A stretch of 58,549 nt of DNA from an uncultured Prevotella sp. (GCA_947177775.1 CAMWVS010000013.1:1-58549), one strand, 5' to 3'. Positions 35,433-45,063 are shown, counted from the first letter of the stretch. The notes: generated by a model not told the origin, from the letters alone. Numbers and translations: made by a program.

Positions 35433-37052
35433 ATGAAAAGACTATTATCTGCTATCGCAATTCTCAGCACATCGGCGACGCTTGCCTTCGGACAGGTGGC
35501 CGAGGTGATGGAAGACGTCAACAAGGTGGTGGACAACACCCCCGACAGTATCGCAAAAGCCCTTATGGCCCGTCCCGCACCAGGAACAACACGCCGGGCA
35601 AACAATCCCGTGCTGTTCCTCATCGGAAACTCAACCATGCGCAACGGCACACTGGGCAACGGAAACAACGGTCAGTGGGGCTGGGGATACTTTGAACATG
35701 AATATTTCGACCTCAACAAGATAAGCGTGGAAAATCAGGCCCTCGGCGGTATGAGCACACGCACATACTACAATCAGCTGTGGCCCGCCGTGCGCGAGGC
35801 TCTGAAGCCCGGCGACTGGGTCATCATCTCCATCGGCCACAACGACGGCGGACCGATTGACAGCGGCCGCGCGCGCTCCGTCCTGAAAGGTACGGGCCGC
35901 GACTCTGTGGAAGTGACCATCAAGGAGACGGGCGTCAAGGAGACCGTCTACACCTACGGAGGCTACATGCGCAAGTATATCGAGGACTGCCGCGCCAAAG
36001 GAGCCAACCCAATCCTGATGTCGCTCACACCGCGCAACGCCTACGACGAGCAGGGAAAGATTGTCCGCAAGCCCCAGGGGGCATGGCTCGAAGAGGTGGG
36101 CCGCGAGATGAACGTTCCCTACGTCGACCTCAACGAGATCTCCGGTGCCAAGCTTGACATGTATGGCAAGTGGAAGGAGAGCTACCATTTCTACAAGGAC
36201 AACATCCACACAAGCCGCTTCGGAGCACGTCTCAACGCCCGTTCGGCCGCTGAAGGACTGGCCGCATGTGACCACCAGGCGCTCGCTCCGCTGAAGGCCA
36301 TGATGAAACCGCTGACGCTGCCCACCGTTGCCGTGAACCGCGAAGAGGGCAAACCTGTGGTATTCTTCACCGGAGACTCTACCGTCAAGAACGAGGATAA
36401 GGACAAGGACGGCATGTGGGGCTGGGCGTCACAGGCCGCCACGGTGTTCAACGAGAAGAAAATCACGCTGGCCAACTGTGCCAAGGCCGGCCGCTCCACG
36501 CGCACCTACATGAACGAGGGACGCTGGGACGAGGTCTACAACTCGCTCCAGCCGGGCGACTTCGTGCTGATTCAGTTCGGCCACAACGATATTGGCCCCA
36601 TCGACGACAAGAAGATGCGCGGCGTAATCCCCGGCACGTCAGACTCTACGCACGTCTACCGCATGAAGGACTCGGGCAACTATGAACTTGTCTACACTTT
36701 CGGCTGGTATCTGAAGAAATTCATCCAGGACGTGCGCGAAAAGGGCGCTACCCCAATCATCGTTTCGCTCACGCCGCGCAACGAGTGGAAAGACGGCAAA
36801 ATCGAACGCCGCAACGACTCTTACGGAAAGTGGTATCGTGAAGTGGCCGAGGCAACCGGCACGGAGTTGGTCGATCTCCACAACATCACCGCCGACTTCC
36901 TTGACAAGAAGTGCGGAAGCAAGGAGAAGGCAATGAAATACTATAAACGTGACCACACCCACACCTCGCTGCTCGGCGCAAAGACAAACGCAAAGAGCGT
37001 AGCGAAGGGACTGAAAGCCAATAACTCCCCCTTAGCGAAATATCTTCGCTAA
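35433..37052 (+). CDS. Secreted double-domain SGNH/GDSL esterase, rhamnogalacturonan-acetylesterase-like
   Basis: Likely removes acetyl groups from pectic polysaccharides. After a signal peptide (MKRLLSAIAILSTSATLAFG) there are two SGNH domains. Domain 1 (about residues 60-285): FLIGNSTMRNG, GHNDGG, DNIHTSRFGARL. Domain 2 (about 305-535): FFTGDSTVKNE, FGHNDIGP, DHTHTSLLGAKT. All Ser, Asn and His residues of both active sites are present; domain 1 has Asn for the usual Asp in Gly-Asp-Ser. Both copies contain WGW and G-x-STRTY segments, showing internal duplication. 539 residues, about twice a single CE12-type enzyme. A 12-bp inverted repeat covers its stop codon. Substrate is inferred. Confidence 0.87.
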   Translation: MKRLLSAIAILSTSATLAFGQVAEVMEDVNKVVDNTPDSIAKALMARPAPGTTRRANNPVLFLIGNSTMRNGTLGNGNNGQWGWGYFEHEYFDLNKISVENQALGGMSTRTYYNQLWPAVREALKPGDWVIISIGHNDGGPIDSGRARSVLKGTGRDSVEVTIKETGVKETVYTYGGYMRKYIEDCRAKGANPILMSLTPRNAYDEQGKIVRKPQGAWLEEVGREMNVPYVDLNEISGAKLDMYGKWKESYHFYKDNIHTSRFGARLNARSAAEGLAACDHQALAPLKAMMKPLTLPTVAVNREEGKPVVFFTGDSTVKNEDKDKDGMWGWASQAATVFNEKKITLANCAKAGRSTRTYMNEGRWDEVYNSLQPGDFVLIQFGHNDIGPIDDKKMRGVIPGTSDSTHVYRMKDSGNYELVYTFGWYLKKFIQDVREKGATPIIVSLTPRNEWKDGKIERRNDSYGKWYREVAEATGTELVDLHNITADFLDKKCGSKEKAMKYYKRDHTHTSLLGAKTNAKSVAKGLKANNSPLAKYLR

Positions 37053-37104
37053 GGGGAAGCCGTGGGCTGAGGTCCTTAAGGACCCTAAAGACCTTAAGGA
37101 CCTC
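37028..37104. repeat. Two adjacent hairpins between the SGNH esterase gene and dnaG
   Basis: ccccttagcgaa (37028-37039) pairs with ttcgctaagggg (37045-37056), overlapping the esterase stop. Next, gaggtccttaagg (37069-37081) pairs exactly with ccttaaggacctc (37092-37104); this second hairpin has the same core as the arrays around the MATE gene. Neither has a T-run, but together they may end or pause transcription 20 bp before dnaG. Confidence 0.8.
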
Positions 37105-37124
37105 ACCCCAAAACCAGAAGAAAT

Positions 37125-39080
37125 ATGATCGACAGAGCAACCGTTGAACGAATACTTGACGCCGCACAGATAGTCGACGTGGTGTCCGAGTTTGTCACCC
37201 TGCGGAAGCGCGGGGTGAACTATGTCGGGCTTTGTCCGTTCCACGAAGACAAGACCCCGTCGTTCTATGTCTCGCCGGCAAAGGGCGTCTGCAAGTGCTT
37301 CGCGTGCGGAGAGGGCGGTTCCGCCGTCCATTTCGTCATGAAGCATGAACAGATAACATATCCCGAAGCACTGCGCTGGCTCGCCCGGAAGTATAATATC
37401 GAGATACAGGAGCGCGAGCTTACCGACGAAGAGAAGCGCGAAGCGAGCGAGCGGGAGAGCATGTTCATCATCAACGAATGGGCAAAGGACTACTTTCGCG
37501 ACATCATGCACAACGACGTCGACGGTCAGGCCATAGGCAAACAGTATTTCCGCAGCCGCGGCATACGCGACGACATAATGCAGAAGTTCCAGCTTGGCTA
37601 TGCCCTGCCACGCCGCAACGCCATGTCCGAGGAGGCTCTGAGGAAAGGCTACAAGGAGGAATTTCTGCTGAAGACGGGACTGTGCTACAAGAAAGACAAC
37701 GGCGAACTCGTCGACCGCTATGCCGGTCGTGTCATCTTCCCATGGTTCAACGTCAGCGGAAAAGTGAACGCTTTCGGCGGCCGTCTGCTTGACTCACGAA
37801 CCAAAGGCGTACAGCAGAAATACGTCAACTCGCCCGAATCAGACATCTATCACAAGGACCACGAGCTCTATGGACTGTATCAGGCCAAGAAGGCGATGGT
37901 CAAGGAAGACTGCGTCTACATGGTCGAGGGTTATACCGATGTGATTGCCATGCATCAGTGCGGCATCGAAAATGTCGTGGCCAACTCCGGAACAGCACTC
38001 AGCATCTATCAGATAAGACTCCTCAGACGCTTCACCTCCAACGTCATCCTGCTCTACGACGGCGACGAGGCGGGCATACATGCCGCCATGCGAGGCACCG
38101 ACATGCTCCTGACCGAGGGCATGAACATCAAGGTTCTGCTGCTGCCCGACGGCGACGACCCCGACAGCTTCTCCCGCAAACACAGCGCGGAAGAGTTCAA
38201 GGAGTACATCAGCAGCCATCAGACGGACTTCATCCAGTTCAAGACGGACCTGCTCCTGCGTGGCGTCAGCGACCCCGTCAAGCGTTCGGAAGCCATCAGC
38301 AACATCATCAGGAGCGTCTCGGTGATTCCCAATCAGATTACGCGTGACACCTATCTGCACGAGTGCTCCCACCGTCTGCAGATGAGTGAGCGGACGCTGA
38401 TAAGCACCATGAACGGCTTCATACGCGGCGATCTGGAGGACAAAGCAAAGGAGACGGAACGAGAGCAGCGCCGTCTGCAAAACCAGTTGCAGGACGGCGG
38501 GCAGACAGCAGGCGGTCCGGCGTCCGTACAGACGGCTCCACAGCATAGCAACGAGATTGAGCGGATGCTCATACAGAACATCATCCGCCACGGCGAGGAG
38601 ACAATATTCGAGGGTCTGGAGACGGAAGACGGAAAGACGGTCAACCTCTCCGTGGCCCAGTTCGTCGACTACGACCTGGCTCAGGACGGCCTCAGCTTCA
38701 CCAACGATATGTACAACCGCATACTGGCCGAGGCCGTAGAGCACAGCAACGACGAAGGTTTCAAGGCCGAAACATACTTCATGCACCATCCCGACATACA
38801 GATAAGCAGCCTTGCCGGCGACCTCGCCATCAACCGCTATCAGCTCAGCCGCAGCCTCGAAATGCAGCACAAGCCGGAGACTCTGCGTCAAAGGGTGGTC
38901 CATCTCGTGCTCGATTTCCGCATGACAATCATCAAACAGCGGCTAAAGGACATACAGATGCAGCTCCGGCAGGCCGGCAGCGACATGGAACGGATAACGC
39001 AGCTGATGAAGGAATACAGGGACACGCAGCAGCTCCGGGACATGATGGCACGGAAACTGGGCAGCGACGTCATCATCTGA
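37125..39080 (+). CDS. dnaG: DNA primase
   Basis: Synthesises RNA primers at the replication fork. The N-terminal CHC2 zinc finger has C37, H40, C58 and C61 (CPFHEDKTPSF, CKCFACGEGG). The TOPRIM catalytic core shows VYMVEGYTDVIAMHQCGIEN, NSGTALS and ILLYDGDEAGIHAAMRG, supplying the acidic metal-binding residues. A C-terminal helical region for DnaB contact follows a Gln/Gly-rich linker near residues 445-475. 651 residues, normal. It starts 72 bp after the esterase and 20 bp after a hairpin; its own promoter could not be identified. Confidence 0.96.
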   Translation: MIDRATVERILDAAQIVDVVSEFVTLRKRGVNYVGLCPFHEDKTPSFYVSPAKGVCKCFACGEGGSAVHFVMKHEQITYPEALRWLARKYNIEIQERELTDEEKREASERESMFIINEWAKDYFRDIMHNDVDGQAIGKQYFRSRGIRDDIMQKFQLGYALPRRNAMSEEALRKGYKEEFLLKTGLCYKKDNGELVDRYAGRVIFPWFNVSGKVNAFGGRLLDSRTKGVQQKYVNSPESDIYHKDHELYGLYQAKKAMVKEDCVYMVEGYTDVIAMHQCGIENVVANSGTALSIYQIRLLRRFTSNVILLYDGDEAGIHAAMRGTDMLLTEGMNIKVLLLPDGDDPDSFSRKHSAEEFKEYISSHQTDFIQFKTDLLLRGVSDPVKRSEAISNIIRSVSVIPNQITRDTYLHECSHRLQMSERTLISTMNGFIRGDLEDKAKETEREQRRLQNQLQDGGQTAGGPASVQTAPQHSNEIERMLIQNIIRHGEETIFEGLETEDGKTVNLSVAQFVDYDLAQDGLSFTNDMYNRILAEAVEHSNDEGFKAETYFMHHPDIQISSLAGDLAINRYQLSRSLEMQHKPETLRQRVVHLVLDFRMTIIKQRLKDIQMQLRQAGSDMERITQLMKEYRDTQQLRDMMARKLGSDVII

Positions 39081-39128
39081 GGACGCCGACGGGAACGCAC
39101 CATACGTCTAACACAAACATAAGAACGA

Positions 39129-39470
39129 ATGTATTACATCAAAAAGACATTGGAAATATCGGCCTGCCACCGGCTCGCTCTCGACTACGAGAGCAAGTGT
39201 TCGCGCCGGCACGGCCACAACTGGATCATAACGGTCTACTGCAAGGCGCGCAGCCTCAACGCCAACGGCATGGTCTGCGACTTCACCGAGATAAAGAAAC
39301 GTATTCACGGCTATCTCGACCACGGCGACCTCAACGAGCTGCTGCCCTTCAACCCGACGGCCGAGAACATAGCCCGCTGGTGCACGGAACAGATACCGGA
39401 GTGCTATCGGACCGACGTGCAGGAGAGCGAGGGCAACATCGCCACATACATTGAAGACGAAGAGGAATGA
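39129..39470 (+). CDS. queD: 6-carboxytetrahydropterin synthase QueD
   Basis: Makes 6-carboxy-5,6,7,8-tetrahydropterin in the queuosine (7-deazaguanine) pathway. The zinc His residues lie in SACHRLALDY and RRHGHNW, with the catalytic Cys in CSRRHGHN. The later FTEIKK and LDHGDLNEL (Asp-His) segments are characteristic. 113 residues, typical of the short QueD form. queE follows 72 bp later, which supports the pathway assignment over other pterin enzymes. Confidence 0.94.
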   Translation: MYYIKKTLEISACHRLALDYESKCSRRHGHNWIITVYCKARSLNANGMVCDFTEIKKRIHGYLDHGDLNELLPFNPTAENIARWCTEQIPECYRTDVQESEGNIATYIEDEEE

Positions 39471-39542
39471 CACGCCGGCCAACAGGCATGCTGACAGAAA
39501 ATGAAAACATACTGAAAGAAGATGAAAACATACCGGGATAAG

Positions 39543-40124
39543 ATGAAAAGAATCAACGACATATTCTATTCGCTGCAGGGCGAGGGCCGAAATACAGGCC
39601 GCGCGACCGTCTTCATCCGCTTCGCGGGGTGCAACCTGCGCTGTCCTTTCTGCGACACGGAGTTCTCGGAATACCGCGAAATGAGCGACGCGGACATTCT
39701 CGCAGCCATCAGCACCTATCCCTCGCGCTTCGTCGTGCTCACCGGCGGCGAACCGACGCTACAGGCCGACGCCGGATTCATAGCTCTATTGCACTCCAAC
39801 GGATATGAAGTGGCAATGGAAAGCAACGGCACCCGCCGTCCGGCAGCACCCGTCGACTGGCTCACGGTATCACCGAAACAGGCATATACCGGTGCGACAG
39901 GACGCTTGGCGGTGGCACGTTGTGACGAGCTGAAGGTCATCTTCGACGGCGAGACCGAGGTCAGTGACTGCGGCATAGAGGCCGGCTATTATTATCTCCA
40001 GCCATGCGACACGGGCGACGAAGCCCGCAACAGGGCAATAACGGAGGCCTGCGTCGACTATATCTGCAAGCATCCGAAGTGGCGCCTGTCGCTCCAGACC
40101 CACAAGATGATCGGTTTCAAATAG
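39543..40124 (+). CDS. queE: 7-carboxy-7-deazaguanine synthase QueE (radical SAM)
   Basis: Ring-contracts the QueD product to 7-carboxy-7-deazaguanine. MKRINDIFYSLQGEGRNTGR is the family start, and the radical-SAM cluster motif CNLRCPFC (Cys-x3-Cys-x2-Cys) follows near residues 30-37. LTGGEPTLQ is the SAM-binding GGE motif; QPCD and LSLQTHKMIGF end the protein as usual. An in-frame ATG at 39522 would add seven residues; 39543 is preferred from the family start. 193 residues. Confidence 0.94.
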   Translation: MKRINDIFYSLQGEGRNTGRATVFIRFAGCNLRCPFCDTEFSEYREMSDADILAAISTYPSRFVVLTGGEPTLQADAGFIALLHSNGYEVAMESNGTRRPAAPVDWLTVSPKQAYTGATGRLAVARCDELKVIFDGETEVSDCGIEAGYYYLQPCDTGDEARNRAITEACVDYICKHPKWRLSLQTHKMIGFK

Positions 40125-40210
40125 TCCGGAACGAACCTCCCGGACCGGAACAGAGTATCAGAAGAACAGCCATAAGCGTTCAGAAAAACAACAACATATA
40201 CGCATCCGAC

Positions 40211-41635
40211 ATGCACGGACTACATATCACAGGCATAATCATATACGAGATAGTGGTCGTCATCGCCATTATCCACGTGCTGATGGACAACCGCCAGCCC
40301 GCCAAAACCATGGCGTGGGCACTCGTGATATATTTCGTGCCGTTCGTCGGAATCATATTCTACATCTTCTTCGGCATCAACCGCCGCAAGGAAAAGCTCG
40401 TCAGCGAGCGCAGCCTCAACCAGCTTGCCAAGCGGTCGATGCTCAGTTTCGTCGAGCAGCAGAACCTACAGCTGCCCGACGCCCACCGCCAGACGATTGA
40501 CCTTTTTGTCAATCAGAATCTTTCCATGCCTTTCAAGAACAACGATCTGGACATCTTCACTGACGGCCACGCCTTTTTCATAGCCCTGCTGAAGGCCATA
40601 GGCAGCGCCCGCCACCACATCCACATAGACATGTACATCTTTTCCGACGACCCGCTGGGCCGCCTCGTGGCCGACGCGCTGGCCGACAAGGCGCGTCAGG
40701 GAGTGGAAGTGAGAGTTATCTATGACGATGTGGGATGCTGGAACGTGAGCAGCCGGTTCTTCGAGAGCATGCGCGAAAACGGCATCGACGTCCATGCCTT
40801 CCTGCCGGTGAGATTTCCGTCGTTCACGAGCAAGGTCAACTACCGCAACCACCGCAAAATCGTCGTCATCGACGGAACGACCGGATTTATCGGCGGCATG
40901 AACATCGCGCTGCGCTACGTCAAGGGAACCGGACGTCAGAAGTGGCGCGACACAATGGTGCGCATCACCGGAGGAGGAGTCCTCGCGCTCCAGCGCGCTT
41001 TCCTCGTCGACTGGTATTTCGTGGACAGAACACTGATTTCCGACCGCAAATACTATCCTCCGACACCGCCATCGCTGTCCAACGACTGTCTGACCCAGAT
41101 AGTGACAAGCAGCCCCGTGGCCCCCTATCCCGACATCATGCAGGGCTATCTGCGCGTCATCATGAGCGCCCGTAAGTATATTTTCATCGAAACACCCTAC
41201 TTCCTGCCCACCGTCCCCATCCTCTTTGCCCTGAAAACGGCAGTTCTCGGCGGCATCGACGTACGTCTGATCGTACCCCGCCACTGCGACGCCCACTTCG
41301 TTGAGTGGGCCGGGCGTTCATATCTGAGGGACATCTCGCAGGCCGGCGTAAAGGTATATCTCTACACCCGGGGCTTCATCCACAGCAAAATTCTCATCTG
41401 CGACGACAGCCTTTCGACCTGCGGTTCCACCAATGTGGATTCGCGCAGCTTTGAAAACAACTTTGAAGCCAACGCCTTTTTCTACGACAAAGCGACGGCC
41501 ATGCGCTTCAAGGAGATTTTCATGCGCGACCTGAGTGACTCCACAGCGCTCGACGAAGTGGCCGAGCGGGCATATCCGGGCTTCTTCACGAGACTATGGG
41601 AGAGTATAACAAGACTTCTCTCCCCACTGCTTTAG
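40211..41635 (+). CDS. cls: Cardiolipin synthase, phospholipase D family
   Basis: Joins two phosphatidylglycerols into cardiolipin at the inner membrane. Two N-terminal transmembrane helices (about residues 5-25 and 36-56) precede two HKD motifs: NHRKIVVIDGTTGFIGGMN and HSKILICDDSLSTCGSTNVD. HIDMYIFSDDPLGRL and FIETPYFLPT are further conserved segments. The 474-residue length and the short basic loop after the helices are normal. The ATG at 40211 fits the membrane topology; the upstream extension overlaps queE. Confidence 0.94.
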   Translation: MHGLHITGIIIYEIVVVIAIIHVLMDNRQPAKTMAWALVIYFVPFVGIIFYIFFGINRRKEKLVSERSLNQLAKRSMLSFVEQQNLQLPDAHRQTIDLFVNQNLSMPFKNNDLDIFTDGHAFFIALLKAIGSARHHIHIDMYIFSDDPLGRLVADALADKARQGVEVRVIYDDVGCWNVSSRFFESMRENGIDVHAFLPVRFPSFTSKVNYRNHRKIVVIDGTTGFIGGMNIALRYVKGTGRQKWRDTMVRITGGGVLALQRAFLVDWYFVDRTLISDRKYYPPTPPSLSNDCLTQIVTSSPVAPYPDIMQGYLRVIMSARKYIFIETPYFLPTVPILFALKTAVLGGIDVRLIVPRHCDAHFVEWAGRSYLRDISQAGVKVYLYTRGFIHSKILICDDSLSTCGSTNVDSRSFENNFEANAFFYDKATAMRFKEIFMRDLSDSTALDEVAERAYPGFFTRLWESITRLLSPLL

Positions 41636-41676
41636 ACAGTCAGAGAGAGAAGTCACATCATTCGTTACCCTATATT

Positions 41677-42786
41677 TCAATCTTTCTTAACACCTACTAT
41701 CTTTGTCGGTTCCATCTCGCGGTTGCGGCGGTTTGTCACCGTCACCACGGCCTGAGCCAGTGCAAGGAACGACTGGCCCGTGGCCGTCTCGGCGTTGGTT
41801 GCCGCCGGCTCACCGGCGTCACCGCTCTCGCAGATGCTCTGAACGAGCGGAATCTGTGCCAGCAACGGCGTTTCCATCTCCTCGGCGAGTTTCTTGCAGC
41901 CCTCCCGGCCGAAGATATAATAACGGTTTTCAGGCAGCTCGGCAGGCGTGAACCACGCCATGTTCTCCACCAGACCCAATATCGGGACGTTCACCTTCTC
42001 GTTGCGGTACATGTCAATTCCTTTCCGGGCGTCGGCCAGAGCCACGGCCTGCGGCGTGCTGACAATGACGGCGCCGGTGATGGCCAGCGTCTGGAGCAGC
42101 GTCAGATGGATGTCGCTCGTGCCCGGAGGCGTGTCCAGTATGAAATAGTCCAGCTCACCCCAGTCGGCATCGGCGATGAGCTGCTTCAGAGCATTGCTCG
42201 CCATGCCTCCGCGCCAAAGCGTGGCCGTGTCGGGATTGACAAAGAATCCGATGCTGAGCACCTTCACACCGTATTTCTCAATCGGCTCTATCAGATTGCG
42301 GCCGTCCTTTTCGACGGCATACGGACGGGCGTCCTCAACGTGGAACATCTTCGGTACGGACGGACCAAAGATATCGGCGTCAAGCAGTCCGACGCGATAG
42401 CCAAGCCGCGCAAGCGCTATTGCCAGATTGGCAGCGACGGTACTCTTGCCAACTCCGCCCTTTCCCGAGCTGACAGCAATCACGTTCTTGACGTCGGGAA
42501 GAAGCTTGCCGACCTCCGGACGCGGCTTCGACCGGAACTCAGTCTCGACTGTCACTTCCACGTCGCGGCCTACATGATAGTGGATGGCGGCCTCGGCAGC
42601 CTTGACCGTTGATTTGAGGAACGGGTCGGTGTCACGCGGGAACGTGAGCACGACTCTGACTTTCATGCCGTCAATGGACGGCGTGTCGGCCACCATGTCA
42701 CTCTCGACGAGGTTCTTTTTGGTGCCGGGATAGGTCACCGTAGCCAGTGCGTCGATGATAAGTTTGGGATATAATGTCATACTCAT
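41677..42786 (-). CDS. mrp: Iron-sulfur cluster carrier protein Mrp/ApbC (P-loop ATPase)
   Basis: Helps load Fe-S clusters onto target proteins. The N-terminal 90 residues are a DUF59/MIP18-type domain; the P-loop SSGKGGVGKSTVAANLA lies near residues 106-122, followed by GLLDADIFGPSVPKMF and IDTPPGTSD-type text (here ILDTPPGTSDIHLTL). The segment where many Mrp proteins have a Cys-x-x-Cys (after NMAWF) reads TPAELPENRYYIFG and has none. 369 residues; start at 42786 or the Met two codons later. Convergent with cls, with 41 bp between the stops and no obvious terminator. Confidence 0.93.
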   Translation of the reverse strand: MSMTLYPKLIIDALATVTYPGTKKNLVESDMVADTPSIDGMKVRVVLTFPRDTDPFLKSTVKAAEAAIHYHVGRDVEVTVETEFRSKPRPEVGKLLPDVKNVIAVSSGKGGVGKSTVAANLAIALARLGYRVGLLDADIFGPSVPKMFHVEDARPYAVEKDGRNLIEPIEKYGVKVLSIGFFVNPDTATLWRGGMASNALKQLIADADWGELDYFILDTPPGTSDIHLTLLQTLAITGAVIVSTPQAVALADARKGIDMYRNEKVNVPILGLVENMAWFTPAELPENRYYIFGREGCKKLAEEMETPLLAQIPLVQSICESGDAGEPAATNAETATGQSFLALAQAVVTVTNRRNREMEPTKIVGVKKD

Positions 42787-43424
42787 ATATGTTTCTTTTG
42801 TTTATTATAAAAGCAGCAAAATCCGTGCCGGAAAGGCATTTACTATAACAAAATTATAATTACATCTGAACTGACTGCACAATTATACCGAATGTCCGGC
42901 TGTTCACAGACTGCGGTATCACAGAAAACGTCCTGTGAACCACATCCTGTTTTCCTTTAGGGAAGAACCTGTCGCTTTATCAGAAAACGATTGACAAAAA
43001 GCGACAAAAATGCCCTCAAAACGACATCAGGAGCGGCCTCTTCTGAAAATATTTCATCGGAGGGCGCAAATAACGCAGTTTTACGTGTGCAAGCATAACC
43101 ATCTGTCACCCATCTTGTTATCACGCCCCGCCGCAATCCGTGCAACTTTTCAACGCTGAAAAAACGCTTTTTCGGGCTAAAATGTCATGACTTTCGCTGC
43201 CGTAAGGGCCTTGCGGGGTTGCGACGGGGCCGTTGTTGTCCTGCAACGGTAGCCCCGTTGCAATGCCGTAAAGGCTCCGCTGCAACACCGTAAGGCCCTT
43301 ACGGCAAAACCGAAGCATCCGCTTCATGTTCCGGACGCCTTGCCGCCGTTCTAAAACGGAAATTCCATTTGTCACCGTTTTTTGCACAGTTATGTTTACA
43401 AGGTACAACCGTCCGCGATAGCAG
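42787..43424. other. Intergenic region with GC palindromes, no gene
   Basis: The stretch holds the second 110-bp GC repeat (43200-43309). The minus-strand frame 43121-43453 crosses that repeat and an insertion-sequence-like end and is judged spurious. Nothing else could be supported. Confidence 0.55.
43200..43309. repeat. 110-bp GC-rich palindromic repeat, copy 2
   Basis: Same length as copy 1 at 1500-1609, in the same orientation. Shared exact parts are agccccgttgcaatg in the middle and the palindrome ccgtaaggcccttacgg plus caaaa at the end. The middle has diverged most. Confidence 0.8.
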
Positions 43425-43453
43425 ACACAAAACTTTTCTGGGGTGCAGTTCAT
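43425..43453. mobile_element. Solo insertion-sequence-like end
   Basis: acacaaaacttttctgggg followed by tgcagttcat nearly equals 45148-45174. The palindromic end tgaactgcacccc is typical of terminal inverted repeats of IS3-type elements, from memory of the family. No transposase is present. Confidence 0.55.
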
Positions 43454-43728
43454 TACGACACAGCCTCATAGGTTGTCCGAATCTTCGAGGTCGGTTCGTA
43501 GAAAGTAAGTTCCCTACCGAGCACCCCTTGCTATCCCCAAAAATAGATACTATTTTGTCTACTATCGAACATTTTTAGATATTATTTTGCCTTCATTTTA
43601 CCTGAAACGCAAATATTTTCTTGCGCATTACAACTATTTTCAGAGTGTTTTATGTAATTTTGCAACAGATGAATAAAAATACATAGCATGGCTGCACAAA
43701 TTAAAGAAAAGCATCAATTGAACTAACA

Positions 43729-44730
43729 ATGAGTAACGAGATACAGTTTTTATTATATAGTCTGCCTGATGAACAAGGAAAGGTGCAAGTCGTTATCAAA
43801 GACGAAACTATTTGGTGTACGCAGAAAACTATGGCGGAGCTTTTCGGTATTGACAAATCTGGTATTAGTCGCCACATAGCCAATATCTTCAAGGATGAAG
43901 AACTGCAGCAAGACACGACAGTTGCAAAAATTGCAACTGTCGTAAACCGAGGCATAAGAGGCGAGGTTGAAGATTTAGTCGACTTCTATAATCTTGATAT
44001 AATTATTGCGGTTGGCTATCGTGTATCTTCTCCTAAAGCGACCAAGTTCCGACAATGGGCAACCAAGATTCTCAATGAGTATATCAAGAAAGGATTTGTG
44101 CTTGATGATGAACGCTTAAAACAGGGAACGGCAGTATTCGGGAAAGACTATTTTCGTGAATTGTTGGAAAGGGTACGCTCTATCCGTACCAGTGAGCGAC
44201 GTATTTGGCAACAGATTACCGATATATATGCAGAATGTAGTGTAGACTATGATAAGAATTCGCCTACAACTCACGAATTCTATGCTATGATACAGAACCG
44301 TTTCCATTATGCTATCACTGGACAAACGTCAGCAGAGATTATTTATACAAAGGCAGACCATAACAAAGAACACATGGGGCTGACCACATGGAAGAATGCC
44401 CCTGATGGACGTATCTTGAAATCGGATGTGTCAATAGCTAAGAACTATTTACAGGAGAAGGAAATTCGCCAATTGGAACGTGCGGTCACTGGTTTCTTTG
44501 ATTATATAGAAGATCTTATCGAGCGTGAGAATACATTCAACATGTCCCAATTCTCTGAAAGTGTCAATGAGTTCCTCACATTCCGCCGTTATCAAATTTT
44601 GCCGGACAAAGGACGTATTTCTGCATCACAAGCCAAAGTAAAGGCAGAAAGCGAATATGATATTTTTAATAAGACACAGCGGATAGATTCTGACTTTGAC
44701 AAACTGGTTAGAGGGATGTTGGATAAATAA
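43729..44730 (+). CDS. RhuM family protein (virulence RhuM)
   Basis: 333 residues of the RhuM family, named from a Salmonella island gene; the biochemical role is unknown. The N terminus has a winged-helix-like stretch (IWCTQKTMAELFGIDKSGIS, RHIANIFKDEEL), then NLDIIIAVGYRVSSPKATKF and RQWATKILNEYIKKGFVLDD, a pattern also seen in BRO/KilA-type DNA-associated proteins. The second half includes FHYAITGQTSAEIIYTKADH and a C-terminal helical part. RhuM genes often accompany type I restriction-modification loci; none is present here. AT-rich codon use contrasts with neighbours, and insertion-sequence-like ends lie on both sides, so it was probably acquired. Confidence 0.88.
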   Translation: MSNEIQFLLYSLPDEQGKVQVVIKDETIWCTQKTMAELFGIDKSGISRHIANIFKDEELQQDTTVAKIATVVNRGIRGEVEDLVDFYNLDIIIAVGYRVSSPKATKFRQWATKILNEYIKKGFVLDDERLKQGTAVFGKDYFRELLERVRSIRTSERRIWQQITDIYAECSVDYDKNSPTTHEFYAMIQNRFHYAITGQTSAEIIYTKADHNKEHMGLTTWKNAPDGRILKSDVSIAKNYLQEKEIRQLERAVTGFFDYIEDLIERENTFNMSQFSESVNEFLTFRRYQILPDKGRISASQAKVKAESEYDIFNKTQRIDSDFDKLVRGMLDK

Positions 44731-44760
44731 TTATTATGAACGAAAGTAATATAGAATTGA

Positions 44761-45063
44761 ATGATTGATTACAATAAAATAAATGAATATATAGCCACTA
44801 TGAATTCAAAGTAAGGTGGATGTGCACAGTTAACAGGTGTAGCTTTTAATGATTTATTTGGATCAGGAAATCTGGTTATATCAGAAAAGGATTTGCATGA
44901 TGGCTTTGAGTATATAATTGCTCGTCATAAAAAGGAAATAGAAGAGAACCGTTATGCTACTACTGAACAAAAAGAAAAGGAAAAGAATATTCGAGAGCTT
45001 AATCTGAAATCCATTGAAGAACAAATCAAAGTATATCTTAAAAGCCAAAATAGATTATTATGA
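44761..45063 (+). pseudogene. Broken small gene, in-frame stop after 17 codons
   Basis: From ATG 44761 the frame codes MIDYNKINEYIATMNSK, meets TAA at 44812-44814 and then stays open for 82 more codons to TGA 45061-45063. The second part (GVAFNDLFGSGNLVISEKDL and a Lys/Glu-rich helical tail ending VYLKSQNRLL) reads like protein. I do not recognise it. It is AT-rich like the RhuM gene just upstream. Confidence 0.45.

Noticed and set aside
43121..43453. 110-residue minus-strand open frame
   Set aside because: It spans the GC palindrome repeat and an insertion-sequence-like end, and its sequence resembles no protein.
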